A stretch of 64,000 nucleotides of DNA, taken from contig NZ_PGTC01000009.1 in assembly GCF_002786295.1 (NCBI RefSeq), positions 310,001-374,000 on the forward strand, given 5' to 3'. Each line of letters starts with the position of its first letter. Positions within the stretch are counted from its first letter, which is position 1. Positions 8,461 through 16,954 of the stretch are shown here, piece after piece. Both the position numbers and the translations under genes were made by a program. Origin of the DNA: Pseudooceanicola marinus (lineage in GTDB: Bacteria > Pseudomonadota > Alphaproteobacteria > Rhodobacterales > Rhodobacteraceae). The notes beneath the pieces were generated by a model. It was not told the DNA's origin and did no database searches. It worked only from the letters and a program-made list of their open reading frames with translations.

Positions 8461-10239
8461 TCAGAAGGCCTCGGCGTCCAGCGACATCACCGTGTCGGCG
8501 CCCGACAGGATGCGGCTGAGGTGCATGGAGCAGGCCGGCAGGCGGCGCGCCATGTAGTAGCGGCCCGTGACCAGCTTGGTCTCGTAGAACTCGGCATTGC
8601 CTTCACCGGCGGCCAGCTTGGCCTTGGCGGCCAGCGCCATCTGGGTCCAGACGTAGCCCAGGCAGACATGGCCGAACATGTGCATGAAGTCATAGGACCC
8701 GGCCAGCGCATTGTTCGGCGTCTTCATCGACTGCATGAAGTACATCGCCGCTTCCTGCAGCTGCTTCGAGGCGGTCTTCAGGGGCTCGACGAATTCCTTG
8801 GCGATTTCCTCGTCCTGGGCCGCGGCCTCCTTGCAGAAGTCCTTGATCATCTGGAACAGCGCCATGGCAGGCTTGCCGCCGCCCGATGACAGTTTCCGGC
8901 CCACAAGGTCCAGCGCCTGCACGCCGTTGGCGCCTTCGTAGATCTGGGTGATGCGCGCGTCGCGGGTGAACTGCGACATGCCCCATTCCTCGATGTAGCC
9001 ATGGCCGCCGTAGACCTGCTGGGCCTGCACGGTCATGTCGAAGCCCTGGTCGGTCAGGAAGCCCTTCAGCACCGGGGTCAGCAGCGAGATCAGCCCCTCG
9101 GCCTCGTCGTCCTGGTTGCGATGCGCGCGGTCCAGCATGGTGCCGCCCCAGAGGCCAAAGGCGCGGGCGCCCTCGATGAAGCTCTTCTGGTCCATCAGCA
9201 TGCGGCGCACGTCGGGGTGCACGATGATCGGATCGGCGGGGCCGTCGGGGTTCTTCACCCCGGTCACGTCACGCCCCTGCAGGCGGTCCTTGGCGTAGAT
9301 CACGGCGTTCTGATAGGCGGCCACGGCCTGGCTAAGGCCCTGCATGCCGACGCCCAGGCGGGCCTCGTTCATCATGGTGAACATGGCGCGCATGCCCTTG
9401 TGGGCCTCGCCCAGCAGGTAGCCTTCGGCCTCGTCGTAGTTCATCACGCAGGTGGCATTGCCGTGGATGCCCATCTTCTCCTCGACCTTGCCGACGGAGA
9501 CACCGTTGCGGGCGCCGATGGTGCCTTCGTCATCGACGAGGAACTTCGGCACGATGAAGAGCGAGACACCCTTGATGCCGTCGGGGCCGCCGGGGATCTT
9601 GGCCAGCACCAGGTGGATGATGTTGTCCGCCATGTCGTGATCGCCGGCGGAGATGAAGATCTTCTGCCCGGTGATCTTGTAGGTGCCGTTGTCCTGCGGT
9701 TCGGCCTTGGTGCGCATCAGGCCCAGATCCGTGCCGCAATGGGGCTCGGTCAGGTTCATGGTGCCGGTCCATTCGCAGCTGACCATCTTCGGCAGCCACT
9801 TCGCCTTCTGCTCATCCGTGCCGTGGGCGTGGATGGCGGAATAGGCGCCGTGGGTCAGGCCCGGGTACATCATGAAGGCCTGATTGGCGGCCGAGAACAT
9901 CTCGCCGGTGGCCACCTGCATCAGGTAGGGCATGCCCTGGCCGCCGTATTCGGGGTCGCAGTCGAGCCCGGTCCAGCCGCCCTCGCGCAGCTGGTCGAAG
10001 GCCTCCTTGAACCCGGTCGGCGTGCGGACCACGCCGTTCTCCATGGTCACGCCTTCCTGGTCGCCCACCGTGTTCAGCGGCGCGATCACCTCGGAGGAGA
10101 TCTTGGCGGCCTCCCCGAGGATGGCGCCGGTGAACTCGGCATCAAGCTCGTCATAGCCCGGAACATCCTGTTCCGAGATCTTCAGGACCTCGTGCAGAAC
10201 GAACTGCAGGTCCTCGACGGGGCCGGTATAGCTGGGCAT
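8461..10239 (-). CDS. Acyl-CoA dehydrogenase, DmdC-like long form
   Basis: The 592-residue flavoenzyme oxidises an acyl-CoA to its enoyl-CoA. It has the N-terminal helical domain, the FAD-binding middle ([30 protein letters not shown]), the C-terminal helical domain and an extra C-terminal extension found in the approximately 590-residue subgroup that includes FadE-type and 3-methylmercaptopropionyl-CoA (DmdC) dehydrogenases. Glu435 in [14 protein letters not shown] is the likely catalytic base. A MerR regulator gene lies 50 bp upstream on the same strand, so the two are probably cotranscribed. Location near FadA/FadJ favours general fatty-acid oxidation over dimethylsulfoniopropionate degradation, but substrate chain length is not decided. 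Confidence 0.9.
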   Translation of the reverse strand: MPSYTGPVEDLQFVLHEVLKISEQDVPGYDELDAEFTGAILGEAAKISSEVIAPLNTVGDQEGVTMENGVVRTPTGFKEAFDQLREGGWTGLDCDPEYGGQGMPYLMQVATGEMFSAANQAFMMYPGLTHGAYSAIHAHGTDEQKAKWLPKMVSCEWTGTMNLTEPHCGTDLGLMRTKAEPQDNGTYKITGQKIFISAGDHDMADNIIHLVLAKIPGGPDGIKGVSLFIVPKFLVDDEGTIGARNGVSVGKVEEKMGIHGNATCVMNYDEAEGYLLGEAHKGMRAMFTMMNEARLGVGMQGLSQAVAAYQNAVIYAKDRLQGRDVTGVKNPDGPADPIIVHPDVRRMLMDQKSFIEGARAFGLWGGTMLDRAHRNQDDEAEGLISLLTPVLKGFLTDQGFDMTVQAQQVYGGHGYIEEWGMSQFTRDARITQIYEGANGVQALDLVGRKLSSGGGKPAMALFQMIKDFCKEAAAQDEEIAKEFVEPLKTASKQLQEAAMYFMQSMKTPNNALAGSYDFMHMFGHVCLGYVWTQMALAAKAKLAAGEGNAEFYETKLVTGRYYMARRLPACSMHLSRILSGADTVMSLDAEAF

Positions 10240-10289
10240 GTTCTCTCTCCCTTCGCGTTCCCACCCGGATGCAGGCGCAGTCCGGGCGT

Positions 10290-10694
10290 TTACTCAGCGG
10301 CGTCGCTTGCCTTCATCGAGGCAATCACGTTTGCCACCCAATCCATCTGCTCTTTCAGCTCGCCGATCGCCAGGTTCAGCTCATCCCGCTGCGCCTCCAT
10401 GGAATGCAGCCGCTCGCGCGCCACTTCTAGGGTCTTGGTCAGCTGGGTCTGTTGCTGGTCGCCCATGTCGTACAGGTCGAGCAACTGCCGGATCTCCTCC
10501 AGGCTGAAGCCAAAGCGCTTGCCGCGCAGGATCAGTTTCAGCCGGGCCCGGTCGCGCCGCGTGAAAAGCCGTTTCTGGCCCTCACGGATCGGAAAGAGCA
10601 GCTCCTTCGCTTCATAGAACCGCAGCGTGCGCGGGGTTACCTCGAAGGCATCGCACATGGCGCGGATCGTCATCAGATCATCGGTGTCCGTCAT
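10290..10694 (-). CDS. MerR family transcriptional regulator (first of two)
   Basis: From the ATG at 10694 the protein has 134 residues: a MerR winged helix ([22 protein letters not shown] then [20 protein letters not shown]), the [14 protein letters not shown] effector-region start, and a coiled coil to residue 134. Unlike metal MerR proteins it lacks ligand Cys residues, like LiuR-type regulators of acyl-CoA metabolism. It precedes the acyl-CoA dehydrogenase gene by 50 bp and probably controls it together with its own promoter, where a 19-bp dyad lies 77 bases upstream. A longer frame begins at 10823, but that part is AT-rich promoter DNA. Confidence 0.85.
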   Translation of the reverse strand: MTDTDDLMTIRAMCDAFEVTPRTLRFYEAKELLFPIREGQKRLFTRRDRARLKLILRGKRFGFSLEEIRQLLDLYDMGDQQQTQLTKTLEVARERLHSMEAQRDELNLAIGELKEQMDWVANVIASMKASDAAE

Positions 10695-10770
10695 CTCCAC
10701 CCACTCAGAATTTTTTATCATTTGGTAGGAAATGCCGGGGCTTTCCTCTCGATACAACGCTGATCTAAGT

Positions 10771-10789
10771 TGACGTAAGTGATACGTCA
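10771..10789. promoter_or_regulatory. Perfect TGACGTA-N5-TACGTCA dyad, putative MerR operator
   Basis: The arms TGACGTA and TACGTCA are separated by AGTGA; a further TGACGTAA half-site is at 10804-10811. It lies 77 bases before the MerR start and fits autoregulation. Confidence 0.6.
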
Positions 10790-10962
10790 CGTCACTTGCC
10801 AAATGACGTAAGATAAGCCGCATCGGCGCTGTCGCCGCGCAATTTCCTTCCCCGGCCTATCGGCCCATTGGCGCTCAGGCACCTGCCGGGCAGGCGCATG
10901 CCGCAGCCTCACGGATGCAGTTCGATTCGAACCAAGGGAGCTGGGCGGCCGGGCCGATGGGG

Positions 10963-11382
10963 TCAGCCGGGGTCCAGTTCTGACTTGGTGGCGTCCCGCA
11001 GCTGGCGCAGCTCGTCCATCGCCTCGTCGATCTGGCGACGCTGTTCGGCCAGTTCGGTCATCTGGCGGTCGGCCATCTCGATCCAGACGCGCATTTGCGC
11101 CTCGGATCCCTGCTGTTCGCGCATCTCCAGCCACTGACGGATTTCCTCCAGGCTGAACCCGAAGCGGCGACCGCGCATGATCAGGGTCATCCGCGCGATT
11201 TCCCGCGCGGTGTAGAACCGTGATCGGCCCTCGCGCTCGGGCTGCAGCAACTCGATGTACTCGTAGTAGCGCAGGGTACGCGGTGTCACCTCGAATTTCT
11301 CGCACATCTCCTTGAAGCTGAGACGGGCGTCGGCATCGGCGGCGGAGCTGTCGGAGGCGAACTGATGGGTCATCGGGGCCAT
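10963..11382 (-). CDS. MerR family transcriptional regulator (second of two)
   Basis: The 139-residue protein is a paralogue of the neighbouring Mer[57 protein letters not shown] and a C-terminal coiled coil. It lacks Cys metal ligands. It lies 268 bases upstream of the first MerR, on the same strand, and diverges from the thioesterase genes starting at 11547, so it may control both directions. The start is uncertain: ATG codons at 11382 and 11373 both lack a good ribosome site. Tandem non-identical MerR genes beside an acyl-CoA dehydrogenase suggest separate effectors within one acyl-CoA network. Confidence 0.83.
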   Translation of the reverse strand: MAPMTHQFASDSSAADADARLSFKEMCEKFEVTPRTLRYYEYIELLQPEREGRSRFYTAREIARMTLIMRGRRFGFSLEEIRQWLEMREQQGSEAQMRVWIEMADRQMTELAEQRRQIDEAMDELRQLRDATKSELDPG

Positions 11383-11546
11383 GCGGTATGGAATTGTCTA
11401 CTCCCGAAACTATGCGTCGCCGGGGCGAAGGGCAACAGCGCGGTGCTTGCCCCCGGCGCGGATCGGAGGTTTGATGCCCGCCGTGGCCCCAGGGCGCCGG
11501 CGATCGGCGCCTGTCTTCCTCGGGGCCAGAGGCACGAGAGGACCCC

Positions 11547-11984
11547 ATGGACGAGACCCAGGCGCTTGAGATCGCGCGGCAATTCATTTCCAGCCTGCCC
11601 CATGCCCGGGCGCTCGGCATGTCGGTGGTACGGATCGGGCCCGGCAGGGCCACCTTCTCCATGCCGTATGACGAGCGGTTGATCGGCGATCCCGAGACGG
11701 GGGTGATGTCGGGCGGGGCCGTTTCGGCCTTGCTGGACACGACCTGCGGCGCTGCCGTCATGAGCCATCCCGAAATGGCCGGGCTGACGGCGACCCTGGA
11801 TCTGCGCATCGACTACATGCGCCCCGCCGTGCCGGGCCAGGCCCTGCGGGCCGAGGCGGAATGCACCCATGTCACACGGTCGGTGGCCTTCGTGCGGGCG
11901 CGCGCCCTGGATGACGACGACGACAATCCGGTGGCCACCGCCGCCGGGGCCTTCACCTTTACCAAGCGGGAGGACATGGCATGA
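11547..11984 (+). CDS. PaaI-type hotdog thioesterase 1
   Basis: The 145-residue hotdog-fold protein hydrolyses an acyl-CoA thioester. It has the PaaI pattern LPHARALGMSVVRIGPGRA, SGGAVSALLDTTCGAAVM and TLDLRIDYMRPA. A GAGGA ribosome site lies before the ATG. Its stop overlaps the next thioesterase start by 4 bp. It diverges from the second MerR gene, hinting at control by that regulator. Substrate is unknown; aryl- or medium-chain acyl-CoA are typical for the family. Confidence 0.85.
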   Translation: MDETQALEIARQFISSLPHARALGMSVVRIGPGRATFSMPYDERLIGDPETGVMSGGAVSALLDTTCGAAVMSHPEMAGLTATLDLRIDYMRPAVPGQALRAEAECTHVTRSVAFVRARALDDDDDNPVATAAGAFTFTKREDMA

Positions 11985-12520
11985 GCCCGCATCGTCCCCC
12001 CGAACCCGTCCAGGTCATCAAGCAGCGGCGCGATGCCGCACTTCAGGCGCTGGTCTCCGCCGTGCCCTACATCGGCTTTCTCGGTCTGCATTTCGACCGG
12101 CGCGGGGATGAGCTGACGGCCGTGATGCCCTTCGACGAGAAGCTGATCGGCAACCCCGAGCTGCCCGCCCTGCACGGTGGCGCCACCGCCGCCTTCCTGG
12201 AGGTGACGGCGGTGATCGGCCTGGCCTGGGCGCATTACTGGCCGCAGTTCGAAAGCGGCGTGCTGGACCCTGAGGCGGTGGCCGGCGGGCAGTTGCCCCG
12301 CCTGCCGAAGACCATCGGCATTACCGTCGACTATCTGCGCTCCGGCCTGCCACGCGATGCCTATGCCCGCGCCGAGGTGACCCGCTCGGGCCGCCGCTAT
12401 GCCTCCGTCCGGGTCGAGGCCTGGCAGGACAACCGCACCCGTCCCATCGCCCAGGCCACGGCGCATTTCCGCATGCCCCTCCCGCCGCGTGACACCCCCC
12501 AGGGTGAGGGCGCCGCGTGA
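11981..12520 (+). CDS. PaaI-type hotdog thioesterase 2
   Basis: The 179-residue hotdog protein resembles its neighbour (AVPYIGFLGLHFDRRGDEL, LHGGATAAFLEVTA, ITVDYLRSGLPRD) but has an insert of about 15 residues between the central helix and the following strand. The pair may act as a heterodimer, since translational coupling through ATGA overlap keeps the products equimolar. It also overlaps the MATE gene by 4 bp. It probably acts on acyl-CoA in the cytoplasm; substrate is unknown. Confidence 0.83.
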   Translation: MSPHRPPEPVQVIKQRRDAALQALVSAVPYIGFLGLHFDRRGDELTAVMPFDEKLIGNPELPALHGGATAAFLEVTAVIGLAWAHYWPQFESGVLDPEAVAGGQLPRLPKTIGITVDYLRSGLPRDAYARAEVTRSGRRYASVRVEAWQDNRTRPIAQATAHFRMPLPPRDTPQGEGAA

Positions 12521-13872
12521 CGCCGCTGCCCGGCGCGGATGTGCTGCCGGAGGGCGAGAGCCCGCGTCAGCTGACCCATGCGCGCGTGCTGAAGATCGCC
12601 GTGCCGGTGGTGCTGTCAAATGCCACGGTGCCGATCCTGGGCGCGGTGGACACCGGCGTCATCGGCCAGATGGGGGAGGCCGCGCCGATCGGGGCCGTGG
12701 GCATCGGGGCCATCGTGCTGGCCGCGCTTTACTGGATCTTCGGCTTCCTGCGGATGGGCACCACCGGGCTGACGGCCAATGCTGCCGGGGCCGGGGACCG
12801 GGCGGAGGTCGCGGCCCTGCTGACCCGCGCCCTGATCATCGGGCTGGGCGCCGGGCTGGCGATCATCGCGCTGCAGCTGCCGCTGTTCTGGCTGGCCTTT
12901 AAGGCCTCGCCCGCCAGCGCCGAGGTTGAGGAGATGGCCCGCGCCTACATGGCGATCCGCGTGCTGTCGGCGCCTGCGGCCATCGGGATCTATGGCGTCA
13001 CCGGCTGGCTGATCGCGCAGGAGCGCACCACGGGCGTGCTGGTCCTGCAGGTGGGGATGAACCTGATCAACATCACTCTCGATCTGATCTTCGTGCTGGG
13101 TCTGGACTGGGGCGTCGAAGGGGTGGCGGCCGCCACCTTCATCGCGGAATGGTCGGGACTGGCCCTGGGGTTCTGGCTGTGCCGTGCGGCCTTCCGGGTG
13201 CCGGCCTGGCGCGACTGGGCGCGGGTCTTCGATCCGAGGCGCCTGCGCCACATGGCCCTGGTCAATCGTGATATCCTGCTGCGGTCGCTGATGCTGCAGG
13301 GGATCTTCATTTCCTTCATGTTCCTGGGCGCGGATTTCGGCGACGTGCAGCTGGCGGCGAACCAGGTGCTGTTGCAGTTCCTGGAAATCACCGCCTATGC
13401 GCTGGACGGTTTCGCCTTCGCCGCCGAGGCCCTGGTGGGCCAGGCCATGGGGCGGCGCGACCGCACGGGCCTGCGCCGGTCGGTCCTTCTGTCGGGCACC
13501 TGGGGCGCGGCGATCGCGGTGCTGATGGCGCTGGCCTTCGCCCTGCTGGGCGGTGCAGTGATCGACCTGATGACCACGGCGCCGGAGGTCCGCGAGGCCG
13601 CGCGCCGTTTCCTGCCCTGGATGGTGGCCGTGCCTGTTCTGGGCTTTGCCTCATGGATGCTCGACGGGGTCTTCATCGGGGCCACCCGCGCCCGCGACAT
13701 GCGCAACATGATGGCGCTGAGCCTTCTGGTCTATATCGCCGCCGTGATGGTGCTGGTGCCGGTGATGGGCAACCACGGTCTCTGGGCCGCCTTCCTCGTC
13801 AGCTTCGTCGCGCGGGGGATCACCCTGGGCCTGCGCTACCCGGCGCTGGAGGCGGAGGCGGCACGAGGCTGA
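12517..13872 (+). CDS. MATE family efflux transporter (DinF-like)
   Basis: The 451-residue protein has about 12 membrane helices and the MATE pattern in both halves (VPVVLSNATVPILGAVDTGV near the start; LDGFAFAAEALVGQAMG in the second half). DinF-type MATE proteins exchange Na+ or H+ for organic cations in the inner membrane. Translational coupling to two acyl-CoA thioesterases is unusual and may point to export of a free acid or other product released by them, or merely to shared regulation. N-terminal residues 1-20 are hydrophilic. Confidence 0.88.
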   Translation: MTPLPGADVLPEGESPRQLTHARVLKIAVPVVLSNATVPILGAVDTGVIGQMGEAAPIGAVGIGAIVLAALYWIFGFLRMGTTGLTANAAGAGDRAEVAALLTRALIIGLGAGLAIIALQLPLFWLAFKASPASAEVEEMARAYMAIRVLSAPAAIGIYGVTGWLIAQERTTGVLVLQVGMNLINITLDLIFVLGLDWGVEGVAAATFIAEWSGLALGFWLCRAAFRVPAWRDWARVFDPRRLRHMALVNRDILLRSLMLQGIFISFMFLGADFGDVQLAANQVLLQFLEITAYALDGFAFAAEALVGQAMGRRDRTGLRRSVLLSGTWGAAIAVLMALAFALLGGAVIDLMTTAPEVREAARRFLPWMVAVPVLGFASWMLDGVFIGATRARDMRNMMALSLLVYIAAVMVLVPVMGNHGLWAAFLVSFVARGITLGLRYPALEAEAARG

Positions 13873-13987
13873 ACCAGACCGGGGCGTCGCGGTGCCCATT
13901 TGCACAGCGGCGGCGACAGGGCGCGATAGGGTGCGGCAGGGCGATGGATTGACCTCGCCCGGAGCGGCGCTAAAGCTGGGCGGGCCG

Positions 13988-14018
13988 CCGGCGCGGGGCC
14001 GCTTCAGCCCCGCGCCGG
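13988..14018 (+). terminator. Perfect 12-bp hairpin between MATE and aminotransferase genes
   Basis: CCGGCGCGGGGC pairs perfectly with GCCCCGCGCCGG around a 7-nt loop. No T-run follows, so it may be a T-less terminator of the MATE operon or part of the aminotransferase leader, 31 bases before its start. Confidence 0.5.
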
Positions 14019-14049
14019 ACGTGTATTCCAAAGCTCGAAAGGACAAGAG

Positions 14050-15261
14050 ATGAGCCTTGCCCATGGCCGCCCCTATCTCGCCATTCCCGGCCCCTCGGTT
14101 ATGCCCGATGCCGTGCTGCAGGCCATGCACCAGCCCGCGCCGAATATCTACGAGGGCGACATCGTCACCCTGGTCGAAGGCATCGTGCCCGACCTGAAAC
14201 GGGTGGCGAAAACCGACGGCGAGGCGGCGATCTACATCTGCAATGGCCATGGCGCCTGGGAAGCGGCGCTGTCGAACCTCTTCCAGCCCGGCGACCGGGT
14301 GCTGATCCCGGCCACGGGGCGGTTTGCCCATGGCTGGGCCGACATGGCCGTGGGCCTTGGGATCGTGCCGCAGATCGTCGATTTCGGCACCAAGTCCACC
14401 ATCGACGCCGACCGCATCGAGGAGGTGCTGCGCGCCGATACAGAACGCCAGATCAAGGCGGTGATGTTCAGCCACGTGGACACCGCCACCTCGATCCGCA
14501 ACGATCCGCGCGCCCTGCGGGCCGCGCTGGATGCGGCCGATCACCCGGCGCTGCTGATGGCCGACTGCATCGCCTCCATGGCCTGTGACGAGTTCCACAT
14601 GGATGCCTGGGGCGTCGACGTGGCGATCACCGGCAGCCAGAAGGGGCTGATGGTGCCGCCGGGCCTGTCCTTCGTCTTCTTCAATGACCGCGCGAAGGAG
14701 TTTCGCGCCGCCAATCCGCGCGTGTCGCGTTACTGGGACTGGGTGCCGCGCACCGAACCGGAAGCGGTCTATCAGTACTTCGGAGGCACCTCTCCGACGC
14801 ACCACCTCTTCGGTCTGCGCGCCGCGCTGGACATGCTGCACGAGGAAGGGATGGAGCGGGTCTGGGCGCGTCACGCCACGCTGGCCCGCGCGATCTGGGC
14901 GGCCTGCGAACGCTGGGCGGAGGGCGGCGCCATGGTGATGAACGTCAGCGATCCGGCCCTGCGCAGCCATGCGGTGACGGCTCTGGGGCTGGGCATCGGC
15001 AATGGCCAGAAGCTGCGGATCTGGACGGCGGAGAACGCCGGGCTGACCCTGGGCATCGGACTGGGCATGTCGACCGAGGACGATCCCGACGGCACCGGCT
15101 TCTTCCGCATCGGCCACATGGGTCACCTGAACGCCCACATGGTGCTGGGCGCCGTCGGCGTGATCGAGGCGGGGCTTCAGGCTCTGCAGATCCCGCACGG
15201 GCATGGCGCGCTGGAAAAGGCGGCCGAGGTGGTGGCCCAGCCCGGTGCCGTGGCCTTCTGA
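14050..15261 (+). CDS. Class V PLP aminotransferase (alanine/serine-glyoxylate type)
   Basis: The 403-residue enzyme belongs to the class V aminotransferase group containing alanine-glyoxylate and serine-glyoxylate aminotransferases: IPGPSVMPDAVLQAM at the N-terminus, the phosphate/cofactor segment NGHGAWEAAL, the Asp of LLMADCIASM and PLP Lys198 in ITGSQKGLM. It probably acts in the cytoplasm on serine or alanine with glyoxylate or a related ketoacid. It differs from the usual SgaA start and its substrate is not fixed. It has its own leader with a strong hairpin and ends in a T-tailed terminator, so it looks monocistronic. Confidence 0.85.
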   Translation: MSLAHGRPYLAIPGPSVMPDAVLQAMHQPAPNIYEGDIVTLVEGIVPDLKRVAKTDGEAAIYICNGHGAWEAALSNLFQPGDRVLIPATGRFAHGWADMAVGLGIVPQIVDFGTKSTIDADRIEEVLRADTERQIKAVMFSHVDTATSIRNDPRALRAALDAADHPALLMADCIASMACDEFHMDAWGVDVAITGSQKGLMVPPGLSFVFFNDRAKEFRAANPRVSRYWDWVPRTEPEAVYQYFGGTSPTHHLFGLRAALDMLHEEGMERVWARHATLARAIWAACERWAEGGAMVMNVSDPALRSHAVTALGLGIGNGQKLRIWTAENAGLTLGIGLGMSTEDDPDGTGFFRIGHMGHLNAHMVLGAVGVIEAGLQALQIPHGHGALEKAAEVVAQPGAVAF

Positions 15262-15287
15262 GGTCACGAGGCCATAGCGACATGAGA

Positions 15288-15317
15288 GGGGCGCCGCCGC
15301 AAGGCTGGCGCCCTTTT
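15288..15317 (+). terminator. Rho-independent terminator of the aminotransferase gene
   Basis: GGGCGCC (15289-15295) pairs with GGCGCCC (15307-15313), followed by TTTT. It lies 27 bases after the stop codon. Confidence 0.75.
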
Positions 15318-15451
15318 CAGGCGCGGCGGGCGCGGTGGCGCCGCAGCGCCTCGATCGCCACATGCAGGGCGTAACCGGCGGCCACCACGGCGCCGAAGCC
15401 CCAGGCGGCCCAGAGGGCGAAGAAGATCCACAGCAGGTTGACGCCCGCCAT
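15317..15451 (-). CDS. 2TM-domain mini-protein
   Basis: This frame encodes 44 residues from an ATG 35 bases after the aminotransferase stop codon at 15486. It reads MAGVNLLWIFFALWAAWGFG then a second hydrophobic run and a basic tail EALRRHRARRA. Upstream in the same frame RHRAATAAVLV also fits the start of a 2TM domain, so the true start may be a GTG at 15454 or further upstream inside the preceding gene. Two short helices with a basic end indicate a small inner-membrane protein of unknown role. Short length makes the call tentative. Confidence 0.5.
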   Translation of the reverse strand: MAGVNLLWIFFALWAAWGFGAVVAAGYALHVAIEALRRHRARRA

Positions 15452-15485
15452 CACCAGGACGGCGGCGGTTGCGGCCCGGTGGCGC

Positions 15486-16601
15486 TCAGGCGACGGGATC
15501 GAGGCGTGCCAGCGCCCGGGGCAAGGCCGCTTCCAGCGCGTCGAGATCGGCCGAGGGGCCGCAGGAGATGCGGATGCAGCGATCCTGGGGCGCTACAAAG
15601 GGCATGCGCACGAAGACGCCTTCCTCGGCCAGGGCCGCGACCAGGGCGCGGGCGCGTGCCCCGTCGCCGCCGCAGTCCAGCGCGACGAAATTGGTGGCCG
15701 AGGGCAGGGCGGTCAGCCCTTGGGCTGCGCCGATGCGGGCGATCTCGTCCCGGGCGCGGGTCACCTCGTCGCGCACATGGGCCAGCCAGTCCTGGTCCTG
15801 CAGCGCGGCCAGCGCGGCGGCCTGGGCGCCGCGGTTCATGCCGAAATGGTTGCGGACCTTGTCGAAGGCCGAGATCAGCTCGGGCGCGGCCAGGGCATAG
15901 CCCACGCGGGCACCGGCCAGGCCGTAGCCCTTGGAGAAGGTGCGCATGCGGATCACGCGCGGGTCGTCCACGGCCAGGGGCACGCTGGCTTCCTCGGGGG
16001 CGAACTCACCATAGGCTTCGTCGAGGATCAGCAGGCAGCCCTCGGGCAGGGCGTCGAGTGCGGCGGCCACGTCCGCGCCGCGCTGCCAGCTGCCCATGGG
16101 ATTGTCGGGGTTGGCGAAATAGACCAGCTTGGCGTCCACTTGGGCGGCGCGCGCCAGAAGGGCCGGCAGGTCCTCCGCGTCGTCGCGGTAGGGCACCGTC
16201 TCGATCCGGCCGCCGAAGCCCGCGACGTGGTAGTTGAAGGTCGGGTAGGCGCCCAGCGAGGTGACGATCGCCTCGCCCGCGCTAACGGTCAGCCGGACCA
16301 GTTCCCCCAGCAGGCCGTCGATGCCGGTGCCGACGACGATATTGTCCACTCCGCAGCCCCAGTGGGCGGCCAGCGCCTGGCGCAGGTCATGGCTGGCGGG
16401 GTCGCCGTATTGCCACATCTCGGTCGCCGCCGCCTGCATCGCGGCAATGGCGCGGGGGGAGGGGCCGAAACCGTTTTCATTGGCGCCCAGGCGTGCCGCG
16501 AAGGGCGCGCCACGGCGGCGTTCCATCTCCTCCGGGCCGGTGAAGGGCACGGTCGAGGGCAGCGAGGCGGCAAGCGCCGTGAAGCGGGCATTCGTGGTCA
16601 T
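15486..16601 (-). CDS. Histidinol-phosphate-type aminotransferase (class I/II PLP)
   Basis: The 371-residue enzyme shows the HisC-family pattern: LGANENGFGPSPRAIAAM, YGDPASHDLRQALA, YFANPDNPMGSW, the Asp-Tyr pair ILDEAYGEF and PLP Lys224 in TFSKGYGLAGARVGYA. It transaminates histidinol phosphate or an aromatic/related amino acid. No histidine genes are nearby, so a broader aromatic aminotransferase role is equally possible and I give no symbol. I chose the ATG at 16601; another lies at 16613, and the long frame upstream to 16976 is not protein-like. The small 2TM frame follows on the same strand. Confidence 0.85.
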   Translation of the reverse strand: MTTNARFTALAASLPSTVPFTGPEEMERRRGAPFAARLGANENGFGPSPRAIAAMQAAATEMWQYGDPASHDLRQALAAHWGCGVDNIVVGTGIDGLLGELVRLTVSAGEAIVTSLGAYPTFNYHVAGFGGRIETVPYRDDAEDLPALLARAAQVDAKLVYFANPDNPMGSWQRGADVAAALDALPEGCLLILDEAYGEFAPEEASVPLAVDDPRVIRMRTFSKGYGLAGARVGYALAAPELISAFDKVRNHFGMNRGAQAAALAALQDQDWLAHVRDEVTRARDEIARIGAAQGLTALPSATNFVALDCGGDGARARALVAALAEEGVFVRMPFVAPQDRCIRISCGPSADLDALEAALPRALARLDPVA

Positions 16602-16730
16602 GGCGCGGCTCATAATCCGCGGTTGCAGCGCGGCGCAAGAAGAATCGAACGCAGCGGAATGCGGCACCGGCGCGCGCCCTTTCGGGCCCGTCAGAAGCCG
16701 CCCGGGGCATGTCGCAATTGCGACTTTCCG

Positions 16731-16761
16731 GGAGGGTTTTCCGACGCGATGAGGAGGTGGG
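16731..16761 (+). repeat. Divergent copy of the intergenic repeat element
   Basis: GGAG..TTTTCCGACGCGATGA aligns with the 7.7-kb copies (GGAGTATTT.GACGAGATGA) with one insertion and several mismatches, and lies in a gene-free spot. Confidence 0.4.
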
Positions 16762-16954
16762 AGGAGCCTGCGAGAAGGGAAGGGGGGTAGGGCCACCCCC
16801 TGTCCGCTGGACCGTCCAGTGGGCCCCCGATCAGCGGCACGACGGGCACGTGTCGGCCGTGACGTTGCGTAGGCAGGTGCCGCTGCCGCCGCGCCGCCCC
16901 TCGACAGGCGCCGGACGGCACCGGATGATCCCGGCAACAGAGGAGGGAGTATCC

